A stretch of DNA of 64,000 nt. Source: Pseudomonadota bacterium (GTDB lineage Bacteria > Pseudomonadota > Alphaproteobacteria > Sphingomonadales > Sphingomonadaceae). Numbering within the stretch: the stretch's first letter is position 1; every line of letters starts with the position of its first letter. The stretch is from positions 1 to 64,000 of the forward strand of contig CAUJJI010000057.1 of the NCBI GenBank assembly GCA_963205265.1, in the 5' to 3' direction. The notes under the pieces are model-generated. The model was given only the letters and a program-made list of their open reading frames with translations. It was not told where the DNA came from and made no database searches. Made by a program: the position numbers and the translations under genes. Below are positions 11,356 to 19,910 of the stretch, piece by piece.

Positions 11356-11391
11356 ACAACGGGCAAGCGGGGGCCGGGAGGAGAGACGCAG

Positions 11392-12159
11392 ATGGAAAAG
11401 GATCTCGCCGGCAAGACGGCGGTCGTCACGGGCGCCAGTCGGGGCCTGGGCCGTGGTATCGCGCAGCGGCTGGCGGCCGCGGGGGCACTGGTCGCGGTCA
11501 ACTATGCCGGCAATGCCGAGGCCGCGGCAGAGACCGTGCGGCTGATCGAGCAGGCGGGCGGCAAGGCCTTCCCGGTGCAGGCCAAGCTTGCCGGCCAGGC
11601 CGAGGCAGAGCAGCTGGCAGCGGGCCTCGACGCGGAATTCTCCCGCCGCACCGGCAGCACCGGCATCGATATCCTGGTCAACAACATCGGCGGCGGCGAC
11701 TACGGCACGATCCTCGATGCCGACGAGGCGTTCTATGACCTGGTGATGGCCAACAATTGCCGCGCCGCCTTCTTCGTCACGCGCGTGCTGCATCCGCGGC
11801 TGAGGGACAACGGCAGGGTCATCAACCTGTCCTCGGCGGGTTCGCGGCTGACCGATCCCGGGATCATCGTCTACACGATGGCCAAGGCGGCGGTCGAAGC
11901 CTTCACCCGCGTCCTTGCCGCCGAGCTGGGACCGCGCGGCATCACCGTGAATTCCGTCGCGCCCGGCTTCACCGCGGGCGAGACCAACGACTACATCGTC
12001 AACGATCCCGTCGCGGCCAAGTCGGTCACCGACGTCACCGCGCTGCGCCGCTTCGGCCAGCCCGAGGAGATCGCCGACATCGTCTATGCCCTGGCCTCGC
12101 CGCTGGGACGCTGGGTCACGGCCCAGAATGTCGAGGCAAGCGGAGGGTTCAAGCTGTGA
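11392..12159 (+). CDS. SDR family oxidoreductase
   Basis: A 255-residue short-chain dehydrogenase/reductase. It has TGASRGLG (13-20), NNIG in place of NNAG (97-100), a catalytic serine (S148 in NLSSAGS) and YTMAK (Y161, K165). A GGGAGGAGAG ribosome site sits in front of the ATG. It follows the TetR gene by 36 bp and its stop overlaps the GTG start of the quinoprotein dehydrogenase. The likely role is oxidation or reduction of an alcohol/ketone intermediate that the P450 and dehydrogenase also handle. Confidence 0.9.
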   Translation: MEKDLAGKTAVVTGASRGLGRGIAQRLAAAGALVAVNYAGNAEAAAETVRLIEQAGGKAFPVQAKLAGQAEAEQLAAGLDAEFSRRTGSTGIDILVNNIGGGDYGTILDADEAFYDLVMANNCRAAFFVTRVLHPRLRDNGRVINLSSAGSRLTDPGIIVYTMAKAAVEAFTRVLAAELGPRGITVNSVAPGFTAGETNDYIVNDPVAAKSVTDVTALRRFGQPEEIADIVYALASPLGRWVTAQNVEASGGFKL

Positions 12160-13694
12160 AGCGCGCCGCTGCGCTGCTGGCACTCTCGCTCCTGCTCGGC
12201 GGCGCGGCCAAGCCGCTTCCTCAGCGCCACGACTGGCCGAGCTACGGCGGCCAGGTCGACGAGGCCGGCTATGCCGATCTCGCCGCGATCGATCGCAGCA
12301 ACGTCGATCGGCTGGGCCTTGCCTGGTCGCTCGACCTGCCGGGCGAGCAGTCGCTCGAAGCGACGCCGCTGGCGATCGGCGGCGTGCTCTATTTCACCGG
12401 CAGCTTCGCCGACGTCTATGCCGTGTCGATCGCCACCGGCAAGCTGCTGTGGAAGCACGAGGCCAAGGTCTACGCGCACAACCCGGCGAAGATGAACTTC
12501 ATCTTCCCGCTGAACCGCGGCGTCGCCTTCGCCGATGGGCGGGTGTTCTCCGCCACTACCGACGGCCGGCTGCTGGCGCTCGACGCCAGGACCGGCAAGG
12601 AGCTGTGGTCGGTCGAGACGGTGGAGCGCGACGACGGCCGCTACGTCACCGGCGCGCCGCGCGTGTTCAAGGGCAAGGTCATCATCGGCCAGGGCGGCGG
12701 CGACAGCGGCCAGCGCGGCTATGTCACCGCCTACGACCAGAAGACCGGGCGGCAGGTCTGGCGGTTCTATACGGTTCCCGGCAGCCCCGAGCAGAACCGC
12801 GGCGATCCGGCGATGGAAGCGGCGGCGAAGACCTGGAGCGGGGAATGGTGGAAGACCGGCACCGGCGGGACCGTCTGGCACGGCATCACCTTCGATCCCG
12901 AGCTCGACCAAATCTACATCGGCACCGGCAATTCCGGCCCCTACGATCCCGAGAAGCGCAGCCCCGGCGGCGGCGACAACCTTTACCTCGCCTCGATCGT
13001 CGCGCTGAACCCGGATACCGGCAAGTACCTGTGGCACTATCAGGTCAACCCGCGCGAGGCCTGGGACTACAAGGCCACCGCCGGCATGATCACGACGACG
13101 CTGGCGATCGACGGCAAGCCGCGCAAGGTGCTGATGCAGGCTCCGACCAACGGCTTCTTCTACGTCATCGACCGGGTGACCGGGAAACTGATCTCGGCCG
13201 AGAAGTTCGGCAAGGCGACCTGGGCCGAGCGGATCGACCTGGTGACGGGCCGGCCGGTGGAAGCGCCCGGCATCCGCTACGAAAGCGGCAGCGTGGTGAT
13301 CTGGCCGTGGACCGGCGGTGCTCACAACTGGCACGCGATGAGCTTCAATCCGGGCACCGGCCTGGTCTACATCCCCTATATGCAGCTCGGCTTCCGCTTC
13401 ACCAAGGCGCCGGACAGCTTCCTCGGCGTCGTCGCCACGCCCGAGCCGAGCGACGATCCGCACGAGGGCAAGGGCGCGCTGATCGCCTGGGACCCCGTCG
13501 CCCAGAAGCCGCGCTGGACCGTATGGCACAAGTGGATGTGGAACGGCGGCACGCTGTCGACTGCGGGCAACCTCGTGTTCCAGGGCACCGCCGACGGGTG
13601 GATCACGGCCTACGACGCCGCCGACGGCAAGGTGCTGTGGCGCTTCGCCGCCGGGCTGGGGATCATCTCGCCGCCGATTTCCTATTCCTGGTAA
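12156..13694 (+). CDS. PQQ-dependent alcohol dehydrogenase, quinoprotein part (interrupted)
   Basis: The eight-bladed propeller domain of a periplasmic quinohemoprotein (type II) alcohol dehydrogenase, 512 residues. A GTG start overlaps the SDR stop (GTGA); residues 1-18 form a signal peptide (VKRAAALLALSLLLGG). The PQQ-site regions are seen: GYVTAYD, GTGNSGPYD and AWDYKATAGM with the catalytic aspartate. The position that is usually a calcium-ligand glutamate reads D (GGGDSGQRGY), and no cysteine exists in this part, so the vicinal disulfide ring over PQQ is absent. Translation ends at a TAA (13692-13694) exactly where homologues continue into the cytochrome domain. It may be non-functional or release a heme-free enzyme. 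Confidence 0.82.
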   Translation: MKRAAALLALSLLLGGAAKPLPQRHDWPSYGGQVDEAGYADLAAIDRSNVDRLGLAWSLDLPGEQSLEATPLAIGGVLYFTGSFADVYAVSIATGKLLWKHEAKVYAHNPAKMNFIFPLNRGVAFADGRVFSATTDGRLLALDARTGKELWSVETVERDDGRYVTGAPRVFKGKVIIGQGGGDSGQRGYVTAYDQKTGRQVWRFYTVPGSPEQNRGDPAMEAAAKTWSGEWWKTGTGGTVWHGITFDPELDQIYIGTGNSGPYDPEKRSPGGGDNLYLASIVALNPDTGKYLWHYQVNPREAWDYKATAGMITTTLAIDGKPRKVLMQAPTNGFFYVIDRVTGKLISAEKFGKATWAERIDLVTGRPVEAPGIRYESGSVVIWPWTGGAHNWHAMSFNPGTGLVYIPYMQLGFRFTKAPDSFLGVVATPEPSDDPHEGKGALIAWDPVAQKPRWTVWHKWMWNGGTLSTAGNLVFQGTADGWITAYDAADGKVLWRFAAGLGIISPPISYSW

Positions 13695-14216
13695 GGCACG
13701 CCGGACGTTTCGCTGCTGGTCGGCTGGGCCGGGCCCAACCCCTATGGCCACGGCATGCCGACCGGGTGGCGCTACAACGCCCAGCCGCGCCGAGTGCTGA
13801 CGTTCAAGCTCGGCGGCAAGGCAAAGCTACCGCCGACCGCGCCTTACGACGAAACCGTCCATCCGCTCGACGATCTGGCCGTGGTGCTGAACCCGGCCGA
13901 CGTCGAGGCCGGCGACAGGCTGTTCCACCTCGGCTGCCATGGCTGCCACGGCGGCATGCTGCGCTCGTCGGGTGCGCCGGGACCGGACCTGCGCGAGTCC
14001 GCCGTCGCGCTCGACAAGGAAGCGATGTGGCAAGTCCTGCACGAGGGCGCGCTGCTGTCCAAGGGGATGCCGCGCTTCCAGCGCTTCACGCGCGAGCAGG
14101 TACACCAGCTCTACAGCTACATCCGGGCGGGGGCTCGGGAAGCGCTAGCTGCCGGCGACAAGCGGCAGCAGCCGCGCAATGTCGTCGGGATGGGCGAGGC
14201 CGGTCCCGGGACTTAG
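13695..14216 (+). pseudogene. Cytochrome c domain cut off from the quinoprotein by an in-frame stop
   Basis: The frame continues without a shift straight after the TAA at 13692-13694: GTPDVSLLVGWAGPNPYGHG is what the middle of a type II alcohol dehydrogenase should look like. It then carries a single heme c motif (CHGCH, at about 13938) and a downstream methionine suitable as the sixth ligand (KGMPRF). An internal ATG at 13755 has no visible ribosome site and no signal peptide, so independent expression is doubtful. Joined, the two parts make about 686 residues, the normal length of the family. The last 72 bp overlap the convergent pfkB gene, so the original stop may also have been lost. Confidence 0.72.
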
Positions 14217-15074
14217 CAGCGAGGCGGCGCCACCCGCCATGCCGTGGCGGAAGGCGGCGACCGGGTCGCTGCCGCCGGCCAGGGCGAAGACCATGGCGGC
14301 GAGGAAGCTGTCGCCCGCGCCCACGGCGCTGCGCACCTCGATGGCGAGCGCCGGGAGGGAGAGCGTCCCGCCGGCATGTGCAAGGATCGCGCCGCGCGAG
14401 CCCAGCGTCACCGCGACCATCTCGGCCTGTCCGGCCCGGACGATGGCCTGGGCGGCTTCGGCGAAGTCTTCCTCGGAGGCGAGCTCGCGCCCGGCCAGTT
14501 CGCACAGCTCGGCGCTGCTCGGCTTGACCAGGTGGACGCGGCCGCCCGCCAGCCCCTCCGCCAGCGCCGCGCCGGAAGTGTCGAGCACGAAGGCGATGCC
14601 GCGCGCGTGCAGGATCGCCGCGGCGCGGGCATAGAAGTCCTTCGGCACGCCGCGCGGCAGCGAGCCGCTGGCGACGAGGTAGTCGCAGTCCACTTCCGCC
14701 AGGCAGTCGAGGCAATCCTGCCATTCGGCCTCGCTCACGGCCGGTCCTTCGGGGGTGAAGCGGTATTCCTTGCCCGTCTCGCACTCGTGCACGGTGCTGG
14801 CGACGCGCGTCGGCTCGGCGATGCGGATCGGCCGGTAGAGTAGGCCCAGGCCGTCGAGCAGCCCGTCCAGGGCGACCCCGGTAGGTCCGCCGGACAGATA
14901 GAAGCAGCGCGCGATGCCGCCCAGCCGGCAGAACACGCGGGCGACGTTGATGCCGCCGCCGCCGGGATCGTAGTGCTCGTTGCGGGCACGGATCTTTTGC
15001 GTCGGGAACACGCGGTCGACGTCGTAGGAGGCGTCGATCGTCGGGTTCATCGTCAGCGTGGCGATGGTCTTCAT
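14145..15074 (-). CDS. pfkB: 6-phosphofructokinase II / PfkB family sugar kinase
   Basis: A 309-residue ribokinase-fold kinase that resembles E. coli PfkB from end to end. Visible features are TLTMNPTIDASYDVD at the N-terminus, the sugar-binding GGGGINVAR (about 38-46), ASGSLPRGV, the nucleotide region LVKPSSAELCELAGREL and the anion hole/catalytic base VGAGDSF (D255). It phosphorylates fructose-6-phosphate, or possibly fructose-1-phosphate or tagatose-6-phosphate, with ATP in the cytosol. It is a single gene, convergent with the broken quinoprotein gene and divergent from the TauD-type dioxygenase. Confidence 0.82.
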   Translation of the reverse strand: MKTIATLTMNPTIDASYDVDRVFPTQKIRARNEHYDPGGGGINVARVFCRLGGIARCFYLSGGPTGVALDGLLDGLGLLYRPIRIAEPTRVASTVHECETGKEYRFTPEGPAVSEAEWQDCLDCLAEVDCDYLVASGSLPRGVPKDFYARAAAILHARGIAFVLDTSGAALAEGLAGGRVHLVKPSSAELCELAGRELASEEDFAEAAQAIVRAGQAEMVAVTLGSRGAILAHAGGTLSLPALAIEVRSAVGAGDSFLAAMVFALAGGSDPVAAFRHGMAGGAASLLSPGTGLAHPDDIARLLPLVAGS

Positions 15075-15162
15075 CCGGCTATCCGCTCCTGATTCGCTCT
15101 GGCCATGAATGGCTGTTTACGTCACGATGGCGCAATCAACGACGACAACGGGGGAGCGAGCC

Positions 15163-15981
15163 ATGCGGTTTCGCCCATTGCATCCGGACTTCGGCGCCCA
15201 GGTGCTCGATTTCGACATCCAGCACGGCGGCAGCGCCGAAGAGATCGCCGAATTGCGGGACGCCTACGATCGCTTCGGCATGCTGCTGTTCCGCGGCGGC
15301 GGGCGCCTGTCGCACCGGCGCCACGTCGAGCTGGCGCGCTGGTTCGGCCCGCCCGATCCGGTCGACAACAGCGGCAGCGGCGATTTCGTCTCGGTCCTGC
15401 AGAACGAGGAGGACGCGGGCAGCATGGTGCTGCCGTTCCATTCGGACCTGACCTATACCGATTGCCCGATCAAGGCGATCTGCCTGCAGGCGATCGCGCT
15501 GCCGGAAAGCGGGACGTCCACCACCTATGTCAGCGGCGCCGCCGCCTGGCGCAAGCTGCCGCCCGACTTGCAGGAACTGCTGGCCGACAAGACGCTGCTT
15601 CACCGCTACGTCTCGCGCATGGCCTACGGCTGGCCCGATTTCGATGCCGAGCATCCGGTTCGCCTGCTTCATCCGCGCACCGGCGAGCCGGTCCTGTTCG
15701 TCACCGAGCACCACGCCGAGCATATCCTGGAGATGGACGAGGCGCAGAGCCGCGCCGTGCTCGACGCCCTGTTCGCGACGCTCTACGCGCCGGATGCACG
15801 CTACGAGCACCAGTGGCAGCTCGACGACGTGCTGATGTGGGACAACCTCGTCCTGCAGCACGCCCGCACCGAACATTCCGATCCCGCCCGGGGCAGGCGA
15901 GCCCTGCAGCGCGTAGCCCTGGCCGAGGTCGGGCTGCAGGAACTGGTCGACCGGGCTCGCGAGAGGCATCAGCCCGCTTAG
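15163..15981 (+). CDS. TauD/TfdA family Fe(II)/2-oxoglutarate dioxygenase
   Basis: A 272-residue 2-oxoglutarate-dependent dioxygenase. The HxD pair is H93 and D95 (LPFHSDLTYTD), with the distal histidine and arginine in WDNLVLQHARTEH and GRRALQRVAL. The family cleaves sulfonates, aryloxyacetates or hydroxylates other acids; the substrate is not evident. The ATG at 15163 follows GGGGGAG; an upstream in-frame ATG at 15109 would add a weak N-terminal tail. It is a single gene, divergent from pfkB and followed by a hairpin with a T-run. Confidence 0.88.
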   Translation: MRFRPLHPDFGAQVLDFDIQHGGSAEEIAELRDAYDRFGMLLFRGGGRLSHRRHVELARWFGPPDPVDNSGSGDFVSVLQNEEDAGSMVLPFHSDLTYTDCPIKAICLQAIALPESGTSTTYVSGAAAWRKLPPDLQELLADKTLLHRYVSRMAYGWPDFDAEHPVRLLHPRTGEPVLFVTEHHAEHILEMDEAQSRAVLDALFATLYAPDARYEHQWQLDDVLMWDNLVLQHARTEHSDPARGRRALQRVALAEVGLQELVDRARERHQPA

Positions 15982-16032
15982 AGTGCTCCCGACTTGGATT
16001 GCATCAAAGCCAGCACTCTAGCACTTTTTTTT
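15979..16032 (+). terminator. Probable terminator of the TauD-type gene
   Basis: A 9-bp stem (TAGAGTGCT / AGCACTCTA, 15979-15987 and 16012-16020) with a 24-nt loop is followed after four bases by eight T residues (16025-16032). It begins at the stop codon of the dioxygenase gene. Confidence 0.6.
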
Positions 16033-16035
16033 GCC

Positions 16036-16075
16036 GTGATTTCGAGCCAGATGATTCCATCTGGCTCGAAATCAC
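16036..16075. repeat. Perfect 17-bp inverted repeat, REP-like element or bidirectional terminator
   Basis: GTGATTTCGAGCCAGAT and its exact complement enclose a 6-nt loop (GATTCC). It lies between two convergent genes, directly after the T-run terminator, and its outer bases (CACTCTAG) repeat the arm of that terminator. The sequence type resembles short palindromic elements scattered in sphingomonad genomes; that assignment is from memory of such elements, not from a search. Confidence 0.65.
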
Positions 16076-16096
16076 TCTAGGGCCAAGGCTGCCGGT

Positions 16097-16774
16097 TCAG
16101 AATTCGAAATAGCGGGTACGCAGCGGCGAGCCGGCCGGCACGAACATGATGTCGACCTGGACGAGATCGACGCCGTTGGGGCGGCTCCAGCCCGAGAAGT
16201 CGTAAGGCACGAGCTGCCGCTCGTTCATGTAGCCTATCACCTCCAGAAACCCCGGGGCACCCCGGTTGTAGTCCTGCAGCGCGACTTCGAGCTGCACGAG
16301 ATCGCACTGGTCGAGAAAGCGTGCGCCGCCTTTCAGCACCTCAAGTTCCGCACCCTGGACGTCGATCTTGAGAAACGATGGGCCTTCGAGCCCCGCCGTC
16401 ACTTCATCCAGCGTCCGCGTCTGCAGCTTGCGGACCGTCCGCGCGACATTGCTGTTTTCGGGGAAGATCGACGAGCCTGTCTCCATTTCGCTGAAATCGA
16501 CCGTTTCCCCCGATCGCGCGGCGATTACCGCGGATTCCAGGCGGACGTCCGGAAATTCCCCGCAGACTTTCTGCAGCAGCGGCAGCTTGCCCGGCTGCGC
16601 CTCGCACATCAGCACCGAGGCAGCGGGGAAGCAGGACTTGGCAAGGCGCGTCCAGTTTCCCTCGTAGGCTCCGACGTCCACGATCGACCGGGGCTGGTAG
16701 CCTTTGCGAACGAGCCGCCGATAGGCCGCTTCCTCCGGCGCAGGCTCCGGTCGCGAAAAGAGCTTGGCGAACAC
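16097..16774 (-). CDS. FkbM family methyltransferase
   Basis: A 225-residue SAM-dependent methyltransferase of the FkbM type, which usually O-methylates sugars or polyketide-like groups. The SAM motif SIVDVGAYEGNWT, the acidic motif MCEAQPGK and the FkbM-specific FLKIDVQGAELEVLKGG are visible. A GTG at 16774 with AGGAG six bases upstream is the best start; an upstream ATG at 16822 lacks such a site. It is a single gene flanked by the inverted repeat and an aldo/keto reductase. The acceptor is unknown. Confidence 0.83.
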   Translation of the reverse strand: MFAKLFSRPEPAPEEAAYRRLVRKGYQPRSIVDVGAYEGNWTRLAKSCFPAASVLMCEAQPGKLPLLQKVCGEFPDVRLESAVIAARSGETVDFSEMETGSSIFPENSNVARTVRKLQTRTLDEVTAGLEGPSFLKIDVQGAELEVLKGGARFLDQCDLVQLEVALQDYNRGAPGFLEVIGYMNERQLVPYDFSGWSRPNGVDLVQVDIMFVPAGSPLRTRYFEF

Positions 16775-16950
16775 TGGCAACTCCTTCGAGCGCGAAAATG
16801 CACCCCGGCTGTCGGGCGGCAAGACTATCCGCCGCGGCCCCCTCTGCTAGGGCCAATTTGCGCAGCTGAACAGCCGCGGTCCAACGCGCGGTCGATCGTG
16901 TCCCATATTCGGGCAAGGCAAGCGCCGGTCGCCGCCGCTTCGCCGGCTAT

Positions 16951-17886
16951 CTATGCCTCCAGCAGCGCCAGGTCCTCTGCCGACAGCTGCAGATTCACCG
17001 AGCGCAGGATCTCGGCAAGTTGCGGCAGGCTTGTGGCGCTGACGATCGGCGCGGTCACTGCCGGCCGGGCCATCAGCCAGGCCAGTGCGACTTGCGCGGG
17101 GGTCGCCTCGTGCCGCGCGGCGACCGTGTCCAGCGATGCGAGCAGCGCCATGTTGCGCGGGGTGAAGAAGCCGGCCGCCGTGCTCTCGCGCGCCTTGCCG
17201 GCAAGGTCCTCGCGGCTGCGGTACTTGCCGGTCAGGAAGCCGGCCGCCAGCGCGAAATACGGGATGACGCCAATGTTTTCCCGCACGCACAGCTCCTCCA
17301 GCGGCCCTTCGAACAGGCTGCGCTCGGCGAGGTTGTAGTGCGGCTCGACCACTTCGTAGCGTGCCCGGCCGTCGCCGCTCGCCGCCAGCGCCGCGCCCAG
17401 CTGGGCGGCGTCGTGGTTGGAGCAGGCGGCATGCCGCACCTTGCCGGCATCGATCAGCCGCTGGTAGGCCTCCAGCGTTTCCTCGATCGGCGTCGCCGGG
17501 TCGGGGTTGTGCGACATGTAGACGTCGATATGGTCGATCTGCAGCCGGCGCAGCGAAGCCTCGCAGGCCCGCGGCAGGTAATCCTTGCCGAGGCCTTCCA
17601 TGCCCTCGCCCATGGGCAGCCCGCCCTTGGTGATGACGACGAAGCTGTCGCGGACGCCCCGGTCCTTGATCCACTCGCCGATCACGGTCTCCGATTCGCC
17701 GCCCTGCAGGCCGGGCGCATAGCGGTTGTAGACGTCGGCGGTGTCGACAGCGTTGAACCCGGCCTCGTAGAAGGCGTCGAGGATCGCGAAGCTCGTCGCC
17801 TTGTCGGCGGTCCAGCCGAAGACGTTGCCGCCGATCACCAGCGGTGCCACTTCGACACCGGTCGTTCCGAGCCTGCGCTTCTGCAT
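16951..17886 (-). CDS. Aldo/keto reductase
   Basis: A 311-residue aldo/keto reductase. The catalytic residues D48 and Y53 (VDTADVYNRY), K87 (VITKGGLP) and a histidine in YMSHNPDP are present. AAGGAG precedes the ATG. It differs clearly from the enzyme at 1329 and resembles the branch around E. coli YajO/Tas. It is divergent from the AhpD-like gene at 17972 with an 85-bp gap, so the two transcripts may share control. The substrate is unknown. Confidence 0.9.
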   Translation of the reverse strand: MQKRRLGTTGVEVAPLVIGGNVFGWTADKATSFAILDAFYEAGFNAVDTADVYNRYAPGLQGGESETVIGEWIKDRGVRDSFVVITKGGLPMGEGMEGLGKDYLPRACEASLRRLQIDHIDVYMSHNPDPATPIEETLEAYQRLIDAGKVRHAACSNHDAAQLGAALAASGDGRARYEVVEPHYNLAERSLFEGPLEELCVRENIGVIPYFALAAGFLTGKYRSREDLAGKARESTAAGFFTPRNMALLASLDTVAARHEATPAQVALAWLMARPAVTAPIVSATSLPQLAEILRSVNLQLSAEDLALLEA

Positions 17887-17971
17887 CGTTCCATCTCCTT
17901 TTGCCGGAGCCTAGTTGACCAGGCCGCGGCTTTCAAACAGGCTTGTCGGCTTGGGAACGACAAGAGGATGT

Positions 17972-18592
17972 ATGGAACGGTTTCCTGTCCTGTCCAGGGA
18001 TGAACTCGACGAGGATCAGCGCGCCCTGTGGGACGAGCTGACGCTGGGGCCGCGCGGGTTCTACACCGGCGGCGCCGAGGCGAAGCGGCTGCCCGATCTC
18101 TACAACGCCTGGCTGCAGTTCCCGGAATTCGGCGCGCTGATGATCCAGCTCGGCGACGCGGTGCGCACCAGGGCGCAGCTGTCGGGCAAGCTGCGCGAAC
18201 TGATCGTTCTGACGACTTCGGCCATGCTCGGCGCGCGGGTGGAATTCGATTTCCACATTCCCTTCGCGCAGAACGAAGGCCTGTCGGACGCCGTGATCGC
18301 GGCGCTGGGAAAGGGCGAGACCCCGCCGTTCGCCGACGAGGCCGAAAGGATCGTCCACGCCGCCAACGTCCAGCTCGTCCGCACCGGCGCCCTGGCGCCC
18401 GAGACGCGCGAGGAGGCGATCGCCGCGCTCGGCTATCGAGGTCTCATGGCGCTGATCGCGGTGGTGACGCTCTACGTCGTCACCGCCTACACGACCAATG
18501 TCGCGCGGGTGAAACTCGCCGACGATTTTTCCGCCGATCCGGAGAGGCTCAAGGACTTCTTTGCCGGCAAGGCGACATCCGGGGAGGGATAG
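17972..18592 (+). CDS. Carboxymuconolactone decarboxylase/AhpD-fold protein
   Basis: A 206-residue helical protein of the CMD/AhpD fold. The core segment runs LSGKLRELIVLTTSAM then VEFDFHIPFAQNEG and GLSDAVIAALG. The cysteine pair of AhpD peroxidases is missing; a glutamate and histidine (VEFDFH) occupy that region, as in hydrolase/decarboxylase-type members. AGAGGA lies before the ATG at 17972. The gene is four bases upstream of the DapB-like reductase gene, so the two are co-translated and probably act in one catabolic step series. Confidence 0.85.
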   Translation: MERFPVLSRDELDEDQRALWDELTLGPRGFYTGGAEAKRLPDLYNAWLQFPEFGALMIQLGDAVRTRAQLSGKLRELIVLTTSAMLGARVEFDFHIPFAQNEGLSDAVIAALGKGETPPFADEAERIVHAANVQLVRTGALAPETREEAIAALGYRGLMALIAVVTLYVVTAYTTNVARVKLADDFSADPERLKDFFAGKATSGEG

Positions 18593-18596
18593 GCAA

Positions 18597-19643
18597 ATGG
18601 AAAGACTGCGCGTCATTCAATGGAACACCGGCAATGTCGGCAAGCTGACGACCAAGGCGATTCTCGACGATCCGCGGCTCGAGCTGGTCGGGCTCTACGC
18701 CCATTCGCCGGACAAGCAGGGCAGGGACGCCGGCGAACTGTGCGGCCGGCCGGCGACCGGCGTGACGGCGACGAGCGACGTCGACGCGCTGATCGCGACC
18801 GGGGCCGATGTCGTGGTCTATACTCCGTTCACCGGCGACGTGGACCATGTCGTCCGCCTGCTCGAAGCCGGGATGGACGTGATCAGCACCAACCTGTTCT
18901 TCCACGTCGGCGGCATCCGCGGCGAGGCGAAGGAGCGCCTCGAAGCCGCCTGCCGGCGCGGCGGCAGCTCGCTCTACATCACCGGGATCAACCCCGGCTG
19001 GATCAACTCGATCACCACCGCGCTGACCGCCGTCTGCCGCAAGGTCGACATGGTCGCGATCTACGAGAGCGCCGACTGCGCGAGCTACGAATCGCCCGAG
19101 ACCTGGAACTACCTCGGCATGGGCCGGCACGGCGCGACGGCGGAAGTCATGGCCGCGGCGAAGACCTGGCTGGTGATGTTCCGCGACGCGGTCGAGCGGG
19201 TGGGCGAGGCGCTGGGCTTCGCCTTCGACGACGTCGAGTTCTACTGCGAATATGCCACTGCTGCCGAACGCATCGACCTCGGCTGGTTCGTCATGGAGCA
19301 GGGCACCAACGCCGCGCTGCGCGCCGGCTGGAACGGCAAGGTCAAGGGCCGCACCGCGGTGCGCGGGCAAGTGACCTGGTACCTGACCACGAAGCTGGCC
19401 GAAGGCTGGGAGATCGACGAGGACGAGTACCACCTCGTTATCCAGGGCGAGCCGAGCCTCACCACGCGCATCCGCTTCGACAACCCGGCGACTGCCGCCG
19501 ACGGCAGCGTCTGGGACCCGACCTGGACCACCGCCATGCCGACAGTCAATGCGCTGTTCCAGCTCAAGGCCGCACGGCCCGGCGTGCTGACGCTGCACGA
19601 CATGGGCCTGCCCTATGCGCCGGCGGGGGCCTGGGAGGGATAG
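18597..19643 (+). CDS. DapB-like NAD(P)H-dependent oxidoreductase
   Basis: A 348-residue protein with an N-terminal Rossmann domain of the dihydrodipicolinate-reductase type (RVIQWNTGNVGKLTTKAIL at 4-22), the motif VVVYTPFTGD and GMDVISTN that follow the cofactor site, and a long C-terminal domain. This domain pattern is that of 2,4-diaminopentanoate-dehydrogenase-like proteins common in sphingomonad and actinobacterial catabolic clusters, not of lysine-pathway DapB (about 270 residues). It is coupled to the AhpD-fold gene. The reaction is unknown, probably NAD(P)-linked reduction of an imine or ketone. Confidence 0.8.
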   Translation: MERLRVIQWNTGNVGKLTTKAILDDPRLELVGLYAHSPDKQGRDAGELCGRPATGVTATSDVDALIATGADVVVYTPFTGDVDHVVRLLEAGMDVISTNLFFHVGGIRGEAKERLEAACRRGGSSLYITGINPGWINSITTALTAVCRKVDMVAIYESADCASYESPETWNYLGMGRHGATAEVMAAAKTWLVMFRDAVERVGEALGFAFDDVEFYCEYATAAERIDLGWFVMEQGTNAALRAGWNGKVKGRTAVRGQVTWYLTTKLAEGWEIDEDEYHLVIQGEPSLTTRIRFDNPATAADGSVWDPTWTTAMPTVNALFQLKAARPGVLTLHDMGLPYAPAGAWEG

Positions 19644-19660
19644 CGTCCTCCAGAATAAAT

Positions 19661-19693
19661 GGCCCGCCGCGTCGGGGTACGACGCGACGGGCC
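19661..19693 (-). terminator. Hairpin between convergent genes
   Basis: GGCCCGCCGCGTC and GACGCGACGGGCC pair over 13 bp with one mismatch around a 7-nt loop. On the minus strand ATTTATT follows, so it can end the aceA transcript; on the plus strand it follows the DapB-like gene by 17 bp. Confidence 0.6.
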
Positions 19694-19721
19694 GGGCTTC
19701 CTCCCCAGGAAAGGCTCGCCG

Positions 19722-19880
19722 TCAGCGGCGCGTGGCGCTGCCGAGGCGGTGATAGAGGTTCGAGTACTTCGAGGAATCGGGGGAATCCTCGTTGTTCTGC
19801 AGGTAGAAGCGCACGGCTTCCTTCAGCAGCTTGAAGTCCTCGGTGGAAAGGACGGCGCGGGAACGGGCAGGTTCGCTCAT
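19722..19880 (-). CDS. Small conserved-looking protein (52 aa) downstream of aceA
   Basis: A 52-residue open frame, too short for usual cut-offs, lies 30 bp after the isocitrate lyase stop on the same strand. It starts with ATG at 19880 (AAGGAA upstream), reads MSEPARSRAVLSTEDFKLLK and ends YHRLGSATRR before the TGA at 19722. It is charged, helical and without cysteine, and has no membrane segment. The ribosome site, normal codon usage and the terminator-like hairpin 29 bp after its stop support it as the last gene of the aceA operon. The function is unknown. Confidence 0.72.
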   Translation of the reverse strand: MSEPARSRAVLSTEDFKLLKEAVRFYLQNNEDSPDSSKYSNLYHRLGSATRR

Positions 19881-19910
19881 CGGCTTGGTTCCTTGGTTTC
19901 CAGCCGCGGC

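Noticed and set aside
16105..16118. TTCGAAATAGCGGG, a partial IclR box.
   Set aside because: It lies inside the last codons of the FkbM methyltransferase gene, away from any promoter, and lacks the right half.
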